NCBI GenBank assembly: GCA_002344075.1 | Contig: DDTM01000025.1 | Span: forward strand, 1-64,000 | DNA: 64,000 bases | DNA from: Bacteroidetes bacterium UBA2364 | Lineage (GTDB): Bacteria; Bacteroidota; Rhodothermia; Rhodothermales; UBA2364 | Direction of reading: 5' to 3' | Part shown: in pieces, positions 8,708-17,946 of the stretch | How the letters are laid out: each line of letters starts with the position of its first letter | Position numbering within the stretch: the first letter of the stretch is position 1 | Notes under the pieces: generated by a model | Seen by the model: only the letters and a program-made list of their open reading frames with translations | Databases searched by the model: none | What the model was told of the DNA's origin: nothing | Made by a program: the position numbers and the translations under genes

Positions 8708-9438
8708 TATTCCTCGTCTTTGCTTTGGAATTTGTATCCAAGACCCCAAACCGTCCGAACATAACGTGGGTTTTCGGAATCTCGCTCTATTTTGGTTCTG
8801 AGGCGTTGCACATGCGAATCCACCGTCCGGTCATACCCTTCATACCGGATATCCCATACTTTTTCTAATAATTGCCCTCTGGTAAAGGGGCGATCCGGGT
8901 TTTGCATCAAAAAGAGCAAAAGGTCAAATTCACGGACGGTCAGATGAAGCAATTGTCCGTCTTTTCGCACTTCTCGACGGGTCAGATCCAGATAAAGGCC
9001 ATCAAATTGCAGAATCTCATTCGGTGTTGTTTTGGCGAGCGTGTTTGCACCACCGGATTCTTGGGTGAGGCGGATCCGTCGAAGGATGGAGCGTACACGG
9101 GCCACCAATTCTTGTAAACTAAAGGGTTTGGTGATGTAATCATCTGCGCCCACTTCCAACCCCACTATCCGGTCTATTTCGTCGGTCCTTGCGGTCAGCA
9201 TCACAATATAGAGCAAAGGATGTTGCGCCCGAACCCTCCTACAGACTTCTAAGCCGTCAAACCCCGGCAACATTACGTCCAACAGCAGTAAATCAGGTAA
9301 TTGGATCTGTACGGCATCAATTGCGTCTGGACCACTACCAACCACACGGACGTCGTAGCCCGAATCTCGCAACCGCCCGGATACCAGTCGTGCTAGTTCA
9401 ACATCATCTTCTACCAGTAAAATATTCGGATTGTTCAT
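8707..9438 (-). CDS. OmpR/PhoB-family response regulator
   Basis: A 243-residue DNA-binding regulator. The receiver domain has the acidic pair at residues 11-12, the phospho-acceptor Asp54 (LLLLDVMLPGFDG) and the conserved KPF Lys. The C-terminal winged helix carries the usual LTVREFDLLLFLMQNP and VQRLRTKIERDSENPRYVRTV signatures. It is the first gene of a two-gene operon with the histidine kinase. The regulated genes are not evident from this window. Confidence 0.96.
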   Translation of the reverse strand: MNNPNILLVEDDVELARLVSGRLRDSGYDVRVVGSGPDAIDAVQIQLPDLLLLDVMLPGFDGLEVCRRVRAQHPLLYIVMLTARTDEIDRIVGLEVGADDYITKPFSLQELVARVRSILRRIRLTQESGGANTLAKTTPNEILQFDGLYLDLTRREVRKDGQLLHLTVREFDLLLFLMQNPDRPFTRGQLLEKVWDIRYEGYDRTVDSHVQRLRTKIERDSENPRYVRTVWGLGYKFQSKDEE

Positions 9439-9661
9439 ACGTGATCACTTATTATGTTTGGAAAGATAGCCTTGAATTTTTTAAAGTACGCAGCTTCTGA
9501 GGAAAATAAGCCCCAAAGACTACAGCCTTTTTCCCGTGCTCGGATCAATATAAAAAACCTGTATCCGAAAAGAAGGCTTGTACAAAAATCCCATGTTCAT
9601 TCCATACTTTTGTGACAACTTCTAAACAAGGTTCGTCGTTCTTTTGGGAACGTAAACCAAT

Positions 9662-10426
9662 ATGCCCATGACCCACCGATACTTTTTTTCATTATATGTG
9701 GTTTTGATCGCCCCAATAGGGAGCCTATTTGCACAACCCAATCCCCAAAGCCTTTGGAATCAGTGGCGCAGTGGGCAACGCCAAGAAACACAACGTTTTC
9801 AACAAATGGCGGCCAATGAATCTGCTCGTTGCATTATTGAGAATCGTTTTGAGAAATGGGATTTGGTGACCGAGGCCAAAATATCGCGTCAGACAGGTAG
9901 TTTTGAACCCAATCGCCGGTTTTTAAACGCTACGCTCAATGGCCGTGCGGTCAGCGACCCCGGAAACTTGGACTTTGGTGGGCAAGCAGAATGGCGACCC
10001 CGATTCCGGCGCGTCTGCCAAGCATCGGTTGTGCTTAATCCAGGGATCTTGCTCAATTTGGAAGCCAAACCAAATGCAAAAATGGAAAACCTTGACGGCA
10101 ATCCTGCCTACCGCATCAAACTTGAAGTCAAAAATACCGCCCTGCCCATACGAGCAGCAGAGGTCTGGATCTCGCGCCGTGATGGAAGGTTGCTGGCTGC
10201 CCGATTGGTACGCCCTTTGCCTTTTCCCAGATTAGACGAACCGGGAGGTTTGCCCCCACCTGATCCATTGATTATGAATCTGTATTTTGACCGATTACAA
10301 GGTATAGATCTTATTAAGCGATCCGAAGTCACGGTGACACTTAAACGCAAAATGCGTGGTCAGGTCTTTCATACCGTTGTACAACTTAATACGCAGTATA
10401 ATGGCTTTGCATTTTTTGAAAAGTAA
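9662..10426 (+). CDS. Hypothetical exported protein
   Basis: A 254-residue protein with a cleavable signal peptide (hydrophobic segment ending in SLFAQ near residue 25). The mature part is rich in beta-strand sequence, with repeated stretches such as AYRIKLEVKN, AEVWISRRDGRLLAARLV and RSEVTVTLKRKMRGQVFHTVVQLNTQYNGF. This resembles periplasmic lipoprotein-sorting or carrier folds such as LolA-like proteins, but I cannot assign it. No catalytic motif is visible. ATGs at 9662 and 9668 are both possible starts. It stands alone next to a long non-coding stretch. Confidence 0.75.
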   Translation: MPMTHRYFFSLYVVLIAPIGSLFAQPNPQSLWNQWRSGQRQETQRFQQMAANESARCIIENRFEKWDLVTEAKISRQTGSFEPNRRFLNATLNGRAVSDPGNLDFGGQAEWRPRFRRVCQASVVLNPGILLNLEAKPNAKMENLDGNPAYRIKLEVKNTALPIRAAEVWISRRDGRLLAARLVRPLPFPRLDEPGGLPPPDPLIMNLYFDRLQGIDLIKRSEVTVTLKRKMRGQVFHTVVQLNTQYNGFAFFEK

Positions 10427-11033
10427 CGGTTTGGCGCTTGGCCTTCATGCGGGAATTGAGGGCACAAAACTGTCAATACATCACAAAAGTTGATGCGAGG
10501 GAGAATGTTTAATTAACCACTTCACCTGCCATTTAGTTATACGCAAAAAAAACGCATTTTTTGTTTTACAAGCCCCAGAACTTGTCCTACCGATGTATCA
10601 TCGGTGAGGCTTTGCACCCATTGAATCGTACGGTTACTTACATGCGTATATCGTTCGGTTGTTTTGCGGATGCTCTATCCGCTTGAAACTACTATGTCCT
10701 AAAAATTTCTTGGATAACCCGTGTAGCGGATATAAAATCCGCTTATGCACTTGCTCTGTGCTTTTCTCAACGATAGGCAAAGATGTCTTTCGCATACTAC
10801 CTAATCTAAATGTGCCATATGTCTCTACTGACATTTTTGAAATGCACCCTTTGATATATCCGTATGTATTGCTTTTAAGTTTTGGAAAACACTTTTCTCA
10901 TAAGGCAAAAACCAATACTTTTGGGCTTGGGTATGTTTTAAAGCGTGGTAACTCTTTAGTATAAATAAAATTGGACAATTACGGAAGTATTGTAGTGAAA
11001 ATAAAGTTATTGTTTTATTTTATCTAAACAAAA
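10427..11033. other. Long intergenic stretch with three inverted repeats
   Basis: No convincing gene is seen in about 600 bases. It contains a 17-base perfect dyad at 10589-10605 (ACCGATG, loop TAT, CATCGGT), itself flanked by AAGCC/GGCTT. It also holds two near-identical dyads GCGGAT-N5-ATCCGC at 10666-10682 and 10726-10742, exactly 60 bases apart. This may be a structured RNA or an operator cluster; see findings. Confidence 0.45.
10666..10742. repeat. Pair of identical-arm inverted repeats
   Basis: GCGGAT/ATCCGC arms with a 5-base spacer occur at 10666-10682 and again at 10726-10742. Both are followed by TT, while the loops (gctct and ataaa) differ. Conserved arms with variable loops suggest that the pairing, or a palindromic protein site, is what matters. 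Confidence 0.5.
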
Positions 11034-11065
11034 AAACGGCCTTCCCTGATTTAGAAAAGCCGTTT
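11034..11065 (-). terminator. Terminator of the DPP-IV-like peptidase gene
   Basis: The stem AAACGGC (11034-11040) pairs with GCCGTTT (11059-11065). On the minus strand it is followed by a T run, 21 bases beyond the stop codon. Confidence 0.75.
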
Positions 11066-11085
11066 CTATTTCTCTAAATACTATG

Positions 11086-13347
11086 TTATTCCACGGGTTC
11101 AGGCTTAAGGTGTTGCTCGAAATAATCTAATCGAAGCGTATTGTAGTGCTTGCCGGATGGGCCGCCAATGCCGTGACGATTAAGCGGATACATCATTAGA
11201 TCAAATTTTTTGCCTTCTTTCACCAGTGCCTCAATCAGTTGCATGGTATTACCCGGATGAACATTGTTGTCAATGGTGCCATGTACCAAAAGGAGTTTTC
11301 CTTTCAGGTTTTTAGCATAGGTCATTGTAGCGCCTTCGTCGTAACCGGATTTGTTGTCTTGCGGCGTAAACATATAGCGTTCGGTATAGATGGTGTCGTA
11401 GTTCCGCCAGTCGGTAACGGGTGCACCTGCCACGCCTACATGATATACCTCTGGTTCGCGAAGCAAGGCCAAGGCGCTCATATAGCCGCCATAAGAGTGA
11501 CCATAAATACCCACACGGCTACAATCCACGAAGCTGAATTGGGCACAAACCTGTTTGATAGCTGCGGTTTGGTCGTCCAAATCCACTAAGCCTAATTTTC
11601 TATAGGTTGCGGTTTCAAATGCTTTCCCACGTCCTACCAAACCTCGGTTATCCACATGCCAGACGATGTAGCCTAATTGTGCCAGTGCTTGAAGATTACT
11701 GGCCATATTGTAGTTATTCCGAATGGCTTTGGAGTGTGGGCCGCCATACACGCTTACGAGTAGAGGATATTTTTTAGCGGGATTATACCCTGCCGGACGA
11801 TACAAAATACCGGGTAGGTCGGTGGTTTTATCAGCAGCCTTAACAATAACCAATTCTGGTTTTTCGAGTTTCCACCCATCCACTTTATCGGTTTTGGCAG
11901 TGGCACGGTTTTCAATAAGGGTTCCGTCTGCTTTGTGTAGATTTGAGATGGTGGGCGTAGTGAAATTGGAGAAGGTGTCGAGATAATAGGTGGCCGTTTG
12001 GTCCATAGAAATGTTATGGCTTCCGGGAACAGTGGTCAAGGCTTGTGCCACTCCTGTACCATTTAATTTGGTCCGCATAAATATGGTTTCCATGCCCATA
12101 TTGTCATTGACCATATAATAAACATAGCCATTTTTTTCGTCCACACGCACCACATTTTGTACAGGCTTTGTTCCGTTGGTCAAAGATTTTAGGACATTCC
12201 CTTGCCAGTCATAGGTATATAATTGGCGATATCCACTGCGTTCAGAACTCCAGAGGAAGCTTTTTCCTTCTTTTAACTGGAAATAATCATCTTGTAGATT
12301 CACGAACTGGGGTTCTTGTTCGGTGAGAATGGTACGCAACGTTCCTTTTTTTGCATCTGCCGCCAGTAGTTCTACCACATTTTGTTGGCGGTTTACGCGC
12401 TGAAAAGTTAGCTCTTTGCTATCTAATGTCCAAGTGGGGCGAACAAGGTAGTTATCGGCGGTGCTATTGGTGGCCAGTTCTACTTTTTTACCAGTGGGTA
12501 TCTCGGCAATAAATAGCTTAACGGTGGGGTTTGGCTCACCAGCTTTGGGATAGCTCTGCAATTCTAATTCGGCTTCGGGTCTATTGTCTCGTACCAGTGG
12601 GTATTTCCATACGGCGGATTCATCGGAGCGATAAAACGCCAAGCGTTTGCTGTCTGGCGACCACCAGTACGCCGTTAGTTGGTCAAATTCTTCGGGATAG
12701 ACCCAGTTGGGGCGTCCGTTGAAGATGTTTTCGCTACCATCGTTGGTGATGCGATAGGTTTTGCCATTGCGGGTATCGGCCACAAACAGGTCATAGTCTA
12801 CCACGTAGGCAAACCAGTTATAATCTGGGGAGTATTCTCCGTTCCAAAGCTGACTACCGGGCATGTTGCGCATCAGGCCATCGGTTCCGGGTTGTTGTTT
12901 TACTTCGGGATGTTTTAGTTCTCGGAGTTTCCGGTTTTTTAGGTCATAAACGAATGGTCGTTTCTCGACCTTAAAAAAGATGCTTGTTCCAGCGTCATTG
13001 AATTGCATTTGTTGCGAGAAAGGTAGATTCTGTACACCAAGACCCGTGATGTCGTTATATTGCCGAATGATGGTTGTGCGATGAGTTTCATCAAAAAGGA
13101 GAGTTTTTACCTTAGTAACGGGATCTACCTTATACCATTGTGCGGTTTCGGTTTTGCCCTGTTGCCCGCTTTCAAAAACCAAAGTAGCAGCTTCGGTGGG
13201 GTGCCAGCGCATAAAGGAGGAGCCACTCATGGTGGTTGGCGAACCTGAGGTCATCGCTTGATAAAGGGCTTTGCCACGTGGCTGGGCAAAGATGATCCCA
13301 AAAGCTAGACCACATAAGATAAATGATTTTAAGAGTTTGATTCGCAT
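11086..13347 (-). CDS. S9-family prolyl oligopeptidase, dipeptidyl peptidase IV-like
   Basis: A 753-residue exported serine peptidase. A signal peptide (ending near FAQP) precedes a DPP-IV N-terminal beta-propeller region. The C-terminal alpha/beta-hydrolase domain carries the catalytic Ser618 (GHSYGGYM), the Asp in HGTIDNNVH and the His in NRHGIGG. The double-Glu type propeller motif region around YPEEFDQL is present, as in DPP-IV, which removes X-Pro dipeptides from peptide N-termini. The likely role is periplasmic or surface peptide degradation for nutrition. It is a single-gene unit with its own terminator. Confidence 0.95.
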   Translation of the reverse strand: MRIKLLKSFILCGLAFGIIFAQPRGKALYQAMTSGSPTTMSGSSFMRWHPTEAATLVFESGQQGKTETAQWYKVDPVTKVKTLLFDETHRTTIIRQYNDITGLGVQNLPFSQQMQFNDAGTSIFFKVEKRPFVYDLKNRKLRELKHPEVKQQPGTDGLMRNMPGSQLWNGEYSPDYNWFAYVVDYDLFVADTRNGKTYRITNDGSENIFNGRPNWVYPEEFDQLTAYWWSPDSKRLAFYRSDESAVWKYPLVRDNRPEAELELQSYPKAGEPNPTVKLFIAEIPTGKKVELATNSTADNYLVRPTWTLDSKELTFQRVNRQQNVVELLAADAKKGTLRTILTEQEPQFVNLQDDYFQLKEGKSFLWSSERSGYRQLYTYDWQGNVLKSLTNGTKPVQNVVRVDEKNGYVYYMVNDNMGMETIFMRTKLNGTGVAQALTTVPGSHNISMDQTATYYLDTFSNFTTPTISNLHKADGTLIENRATAKTDKVDGWKLEKPELVIVKAADKTTDLPGILYRPAGYNPAKKYPLLVSVYGGPHSKAIRNNYNMASNLQALAQLGYIVWHVDNRGLVGRGKAFETATYRKLGLVDLDDQTAAIKQVCAQFSFVDCSRVGIYGHSYGGYMSALALLREPEVYHVGVAGAPVTDWRNYDTIYTERYMFTPQDNKSGYDEGATMTYAKNLKGKLLLVHGTIDNNVHPGNTMQLIEALVKEGKKFDLMMYPLNRHGIGGPSGKHYNTLRLDYFEQHLKPEPVE

Positions 13348-13426
13348 GTTTAAACGTACTGTTTGGTTAAAGAAGACATAAGTTGTGGTATGTGAAAATG
13401 GGGCAGGTACATTGTTTTTTTGAGGT

Positions 13427-14815
13427 CTATTCTACAACCTCCCATACGGCCCACTCCTTCCAACGACCTCTGGTGAAGTCTGGCACTTGAATCGGTTGGC
13501 TGTCATTGGCCACCGAAATCTCGGTTAGTTCGCAAATGGCCGAGTGCATGGCGGCGTCATAAACGTTCATGTCGGTAGGCAAGCCTTTTTGGAGGCATTT
13601 AATGAGGCGGTAATCTTCCATATAGTCCATCCCGCCGTGTCCGGTTTTGCTACTCGTCAGTTTTTCATTTTTCCAAAGTGGGTGTTCATGCTCGGCATAC
13701 CAGAGTTTGGCCTCGTCCCAACGGTGCGCGTTGGCACTTTTTCCCTCGATATAAACCCGGTCGGGATGTCCTTGTAAGATGCCTCGTGTTCCCTGAATCA
13801 GTTTAATCCGGCTATACGGGCGGGGTAGGTTGGTGTCATGGCTGAGGTAGATGGTGCGGCCTCGGTGGGTTTTGATCATTGAAATGTTGATGTCTCCCAA
13901 TTTAAAGGTTTCTTTTCGTTTGGGATGGCCTTCAGGATAATGGTCTTTCGCCCATTCTTGTAAGCCACGCGAAGGCCCACTCATGGAAACGAGGTAGTCT
14001 AACTGATCGCCTCGATTGATGTCCATCAGATTGGCAATGGGGCCAAGACCGTGTGTGGGGTAGAGGTTACCGTTTCGCGCCCACGAATGGGCACGCCGCC
14101 AAAGCCCCTCTCCCTCTTCCGAGAATTTAATATCGCGTAGGTCATGCAAATATCCACATTCACCATGCAAGATTTCGCCCAGGTATCCCTTCATTTTTAG
14201 GTTATACATCAACAATTCAAAGCGGTCATAATTGCAATTTTCCATCATCACGCAATGTTTGCCAAACTTTTCAGCATGTTCTACCAAAGCCCAGCAATCA
14301 TCCACTTTATAGGCAAAGGGGACCTCGCTGGCAATGTGCTTGCCGTTTTTCATGGCGTATAAGGCTACAGGTACGTGCCATTCCCAGGGCGTTGCAGTAA
14401 AAACGAGGTCTAATTCCTCGGTATCAATCATGCGTTCAAAATCTCGCGGCCCTTTGGTATAAAGGGTGGGTGGTTTTTGTCCGGCGGCCACGGCCAAGTC
14501 GTGAGAGCGTTTGGCATTTACTGCATTGATGTCGCATATGGCCCGTACTTCGACGCCTTCGAGCGCCAGAAAATTTTGAACGTGGACGGTTCCCATACCA
14601 CCCACACCGACAAAACCCATTTTAACGATGGGAATAGGTGCCGTTGCTAAAGGCGAGGTCGGTGGCGTAGCCAGTGATTTCCCGCGTGCTTGTGGGTCTT
14701 TGGGATTTAGCCCACTGGCTGCTTGCATGGGACCTGCACATCCGGAAAGCCCGAGGGTTGTAGCTGCTAAGCCGGCGGCTCCCCTTTTTAAAAAATTACG
14801 ACGCGAATTTTCCAT
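13427..14815 (-). CDS. GH109-type Gfo/Idh/MocA-fold glycosidase (alpha-N-acetylgalactosaminidase family)
   Basis: A 462-residue protein from the ATG at 14815 (MENSRRNFLKRG), which gives a twin-arginine-type signal; an upstream ATG would add 15 residues. The NAD-binding motif GFVGVGGMGTVHVQNF follows the export signal. The middle and C-terminal parts (LMYNLKMKGYLGEILHGECGY, NLYPTHGLGP, HYPEGHPK, GHGGMDY, MNVYDAA, VPDFTRG) match glycoside hydrolase family 109. That family uses bound NAD to cleave alpha-linked N-acetylgalactosamine through transient oxidation. The gene is divergent from a sugar-type sodium symporter 87 bases away, consistent with an aminosugar uptake pair. The substrate remains an inference. 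Confidence 0.88.
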   Translation of the reverse strand: MENSRRNFLKRGAAGLAATTLGLSGCAGPMQAASGLNPKDPQARGKSLATPPTSPLATAPIPIVKMGFVGVGGMGTVHVQNFLALEGVEVRAICDINAVNAKRSHDLAVAAGQKPPTLYTKGPRDFERMIDTEELDLVFTATPWEWHVPVALYAMKNGKHIASEVPFAYKVDDCWALVEHAEKFGKHCVMMENCNYDRFELLMYNLKMKGYLGEILHGECGYLHDLRDIKFSEEGEGLWRRAHSWARNGNLYPTHGLGPIANLMDINRGDQLDYLVSMSGPSRGLQEWAKDHYPEGHPKRKETFKLGDINISMIKTHRGRTIYLSHDTNLPRPYSRIKLIQGTRGILQGHPDRVYIEGKSANAHRWDEAKLWYAEHEHPLWKNEKLTSSKTGHGGMDYMEDYRLIKCLQKGLPTDMNVYDAAMHSAICELTEISVANDSQPIQVPDFTRGRWKEWAVWEVVE

Positions 14816-14902
14816 AATCAGTTTTATTTGTGGTTTGCGGATGGAATTTGTAGCTTGCATTCCCGCAATCTACACAATAGAATACCTTAAAAACAGTCCC
14901 CT

Positions 14903-16684
14903 ATGCAGTTTACCTTGATTGACTGGGTCATAATGGTGACCTTCTTCGTGTTTTCCATGCTCATTGGGGTGTGGTCGGCACGACAAGCCAGTAAAAATTA
15001 TAAAGCCTTTTTTCTGGCTGATCAGAACATGAGCTGGTGGCTTCTGGGCATTTCGCTCGTGGCAACCACGTTTTCTACCGACACGCCCAACTTGGTGACC
15101 GACATTGTCCGCACCCAAGGCGCTTTTGGGAACTGGGTTTGGTGGGCCTTTTTGCTCACCGGAATGTTGACGGTTTTTCTTTATGCCAAGTTATGGCGAC
15201 GCTCGGGGGTAATGACCGACGTTGAATTTTATGAACTGCGGTATTCTGGGCCTGAAGCGGCGTTTCTTCGTGGTTTCCGTGCAGCGTATTTGGGCTTATT
15301 GTTTAATGTCTTTGTTATGGCCACCGTTACCCTTGCGGCGATCAAAATTGGGGGGGTTATGATGGGTTGGACGCCACTCCAAACCGTCTTAATTGCAGCG
15401 ACGATCACCATGATCTATTCGGCGTTGGGTGGCTTAATGGGGGTCTTACTTACTGATTTGTTTCAGTTTATTATTGCGATGGTTGGGTCTGTGCTTGCCG
15501 CCATTTATCTGATTAATCTTCCAGAAGTAGGCGGACTTTCTAATCTGTTGTCGCACCCCAATGTGGTGTCGAAAATGACTTTTTTGCCCGATCCCAGTAC
15601 CATTGGCGCAGGGGAAATCCTGACCATATTTTTGATTCCGATTGCCGTCCAATGGTGGGCCTCCTACTATCCGGGTGCTGAGCCTGGCGGCGGGAGCTAT
15701 GTGGTACAACGGATGCTCTCGGCAAAGGACGAAAAAAATGCAGTAACCGCCACTTTATTGTTTCAGGGAATGCACTATGCCTTACGCCCTTGGCCTTGGA
15801 TTTTGGTGGCCTTTGCTTCATTGGTGGTTTTTCCAGACGTGGCCAGTATCGCCGCAAAATATCCGCATTTAGACCCACAAATTGTAAAAAATGACCTCGC
15901 ATATCCGGCCATGATGACCTTTTTACCGGCAGGTTTGATCGGAATGGTGGTGACTTCTTTGGCTGCGGCGTATATGTCCACCATGTCTTCACAAACCAAT
16001 TACGGTTCCTCTATTTTGGTAAACGACTTATATCATCGCTTTATTAATCCAAATGCCACCGACAAAGAACTGGTCTGGATGGGACGTTTCTCAACCGTTT
16101 TATTGATGGTGCTTTCCTGTACCTTGGCCCTCTTTCTGGAAAATGCACTGCAAGCTTTCGACCTCATCCTATTGATTGGTGCTGGAACCGGTCTCATCTA
16201 CTTGTTGCGGTGGTTTTGGTGGCGTATCAATGCCATGACCGAAATTGTGGCCATGATCGTTTCGTTTGTGGTGGCACTCTTGCTTAAGTTCACAGCACTT
16301 GGGACAATGGTGCCAGACTGGTCGCACCTGATTGTAACAGTGGCTTTCACATCGGTTGCTTGGCTGCTCACGGCGTTTTTGAGTAAGCCCACATCCGATG
16401 AAAAACTACTCTCGTTCTATACCAAAATTAAACCGTCCGGACCGGGTTGGGGGCCAGTAGCTGCAAAAGCCCAAGCTGTAGGACTCGACATAAGCGGGGT
16501 TAAAAACGATTTTGCAATTGGTTTGCTTTGCTCGGTAGGTGGATTAATGTGCATCTATGGCCTCTTGTTTGCAACAGGCTTTTTCCTGTATGGCAATTTG
16601 ATAGCTGGCCTAACTTGGGTGGTTGTTACTGTAATTGGCATTTTCACTATCCGCAAATATTGGAACCAACTTTCGTTTGAATAA
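14903..16684 (+). CDS. Sodium:solute symporter (SSS family)
   Basis: A 593-residue polytopic inner-membrane transporter with about 13-15 hydrophobic segments. Early SSS features include WVIMVTFF... and the unwound-helix region STDTPNLVTDIVR. The segment TMIYSALGGLMGVLLTDLFQF is the recognisable family core. The protein couples sodium entry to uptake of sugars, vitamins or organic acids. It is divergent from the GH109-like gene, so an aminosugar or oligosaccharide substrate is plausible but unproven. An intrinsic terminator follows. Confidence 0.92.
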   Translation: MQFTLIDWVIMVTFFVFSMLIGVWSARQASKNYKAFFLADQNMSWWLLGISLVATTFSTDTPNLVTDIVRTQGAFGNWVWWAFLLTGMLTVFLYAKLWRRSGVMTDVEFYELRYSGPEAAFLRGFRAAYLGLLFNVFVMATVTLAAIKIGGVMMGWTPLQTVLIAATITMIYSALGGLMGVLLTDLFQFIIAMVGSVLAAIYLINLPEVGGLSNLLSHPNVVSKMTFLPDPSTIGAGEILTIFLIPIAVQWWASYYPGAEPGGGSYVVQRMLSAKDEKNAVTATLLFQGMHYALRPWPWILVAFASLVVFPDVASIAAKYPHLDPQIVKNDLAYPAMMTFLPAGLIGMVVTSLAAAYMSTMSSQTNYGSSILVNDLYHRFINPNATDKELVWMGRFSTVLLMVLSCTLALFLENALQAFDLILLIGAGTGLIYLLRWFWWRINAMTEIVAMIVSFVVALLLKFTALGTMVPDWSHLIVTVAFTSVAWLLTAFLSKPTSDEKLLSFYTKIKPSGPGWGPVAAKAQAVGLDISGVKNDFAIGLLCSVGGLMCIYGLLFATGFFLYGNLIAGLTWVVVTVIGIFTIRKYWNQLSFE

Positions 16685-16727
16685 TGGTTTGAATACGCAT
16701 GAATAACATGCAAAATAAATCATATAT

Positions 16728-16770
16728 AAAGGGCCTGATCTGCTTGAATGGCATCAATTAGGCCCTTTTG
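16728..16770 (+). terminator. Intrinsic terminator after the symporter gene
   Basis: A 12-bp stem with one G·T pair (16728-16739 with 16757-16768, core AAAGGGCCT/AGGCCCTTT) ends in TTTT. Confidence 0.75.
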
Positions 16771-16829
16771 TTAAAGACAAAATAAAACCATTGGTAGCTT
16801 TATAAATGGACGGAAAAATAGTACCTTTG

Positions 16830-17306
16830 TTAGACGTTATTTTTACGTTTTGGTCTTGGTTGTTTTACCTTCAGCAATCCGACAAAGATGGCATATCCAA
16901 GTAATGCACGAAAACCTATTTGACGCATGATGCCCAATATATCCGTCGTTTGCCACTCGCGCATAACCTTCCCTGCTTTAACTTCGCGTATAAAAATGCC
17001 ATGAATCTCTAAATGTTTGCGATTGGCAGGTGCACCCATGAATTTTCCGGTGTTAACCGCACGCGAAATAAACCGGATAGATACCAAGTTATCCTCCACA
17101 ACCGTATGTGGGAATTCCATCTTTAGATCCGAAAAAGCCGCTTTCATGTCTTGCATAAATCCAATATATTCATCTTTGGTAAAGACAAATCCGTCCCCAG
17201 TATAGGTAAATTGATCGTCTAATAGTTGATCTAAATCGTTCCACCGGCCGTCTAAAATGGCCAACGATACGGTCAGTGCTGTTTTTTGTGCTTGATCTCT
17301 GTCCAT
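16830..17306 (-). CDS. SnoaL-like / NTF2-fold protein
   Basis: A 158-residue small protein of the SnoaL-like polyketide cyclase superfamily. The cone-shaped NTF2 fold is suggested by the N-terminal helix, LDDQFTYTGDGFVFTKDEYIGFMQDM, and the strand pattern ending in IFIREVKAGKVMREWQTTDILGIMRQIG. These proteins bind small hydrophobic ligands, and most lack known reactions. It is divergent from an HxlR-type regulator with an inverted repeat between them, so it is probably that regulator's target. Confidence 0.85.
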   Translation of the reverse strand: MDRDQAQKTALTVSLAILDGRWNDLDQLLDDQFTYTGDGFVFTKDEYIGFMQDMKAAFSDLKMEFPHTVVEDNLVSIRFISRAVNTGKFMGAPANRKHLEIHGIFIREVKAGKVMREWQTTDILGIMRQIGFRALLGYAIFVGLLKVKQPRPKRKNNV

Positions 17307-17375
17307 AAAAATGTTGTTTTGATTATAGGTGAATGTTTTTTATAAATTAGCCCCTATAACTTACTTTATTCAACA

Positions 17376-17400
17376 TACTTTCTTATTTGAAAGTACTTTC
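17376..17400. promoter_or_regulatory. Candidate HxlR operator
   Basis: TACTTTC (17376-17382) and GAAAGTA (17389-17395) form a dyad with a 6-base spacer. The right arm overlaps a 12-base palindrome GAAAGTACTTTC (17389-17400). TTACTT/AAGTAA arms flank them further out. TACTT-type dyads are the known style of HxlR binding sites. The site lies between the divergent SnoaL-like and HxlR starts, so it can control both. Confidence 0.5.
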
Positions 17401-17427
17401 TTTTTGGTAAGTAACTTAAGATCATTT

Positions 17428-17760
17428 ATGAAACGCTACGAACTTAACGGTACTTTTTATTTTTGCCCCGTTGACCTCACGCTTCAGATAGTGGGTGGGC
17501 GTTGGAAAGGAGTTGTGATCTGGAACCTTCGGGATGGACAGAAACGGTTTAGTGAATTGAAAAAACGTTTGGTAGGGATTAACGATAAGATGCTTTCTCA
17601 AGTATTGAAGGTATTGGAAATGCAGGGCGTGATATGTCGGACCGTTCACGAGGTTATCCCTCCGAAAGTAACCTATCATCTTACGTCCGAAGGTGAAACA
17701 CTGATTCCTATCATGGAAATGATGAGCGTGTATGGGGATAAGTATGCGGTTTCATCGTAA
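17428..17760 (+). CDS. HxlR-family transcriptional regulator
   Basis: A 110-residue winged-helix regulator starting at the ATG at 17428 (MKRYELNGTFYFCPVDLTL). An upstream in-frame ATG would add 33 residues across the operator and is unlikely. The family core is clear: CPVDLTLQIVGGRWKGVVIW, then RFSELKKRLVGINDKMLSQVLKVLE. The Cys near residue 13 is the conserved redox or aldehyde-sensing position of many HxlR proteins. It probably regulates itself and the divergent SnoaL-like gene through the palindromes between them. Confidence 0.9.
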   Translation: MKRYELNGTFYFCPVDLTLQIVGGRWKGVVIWNLRDGQKRFSELKKRLVGINDKMLSQVLKVLEMQGVICRTVHEVIPPKVTYHLTSEGETLIPIMEMMSVYGDKYAVSS

Positions 17761-17946
17761 TAGCACCCTCGTTTCTGCATCCAATTAGATCCCAGTAAAT
17801 CGTTTTCATGTGTGTCAAAAGACCTATTCATACCCGTAATATACACAAAATCCTTTTTTCTAAACGCCTTAACCGATTATGTATAAACAGAAGACACTGT
17901 ATGTCGTATTATATTCAGCTAAACAAAAATCTTAACGACACCTTAT

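Noticed and set aside
10659..10964. Open frame of 101 codons in the gene-free stretch after the 9662 gene
   Set aside because: Composition is rich in Cys, Leu, Phe and Tyr with no family signature, and it overlaps the inverted repeats; more likely chance.
16822..16829. TACCTTTG resembling the Bacteroidota -7 promoter element
   Set aside because: It points into the 3' end of the SnoaL-like gene on the opposite strand, and no matching -33 TTTG is at the right distance.
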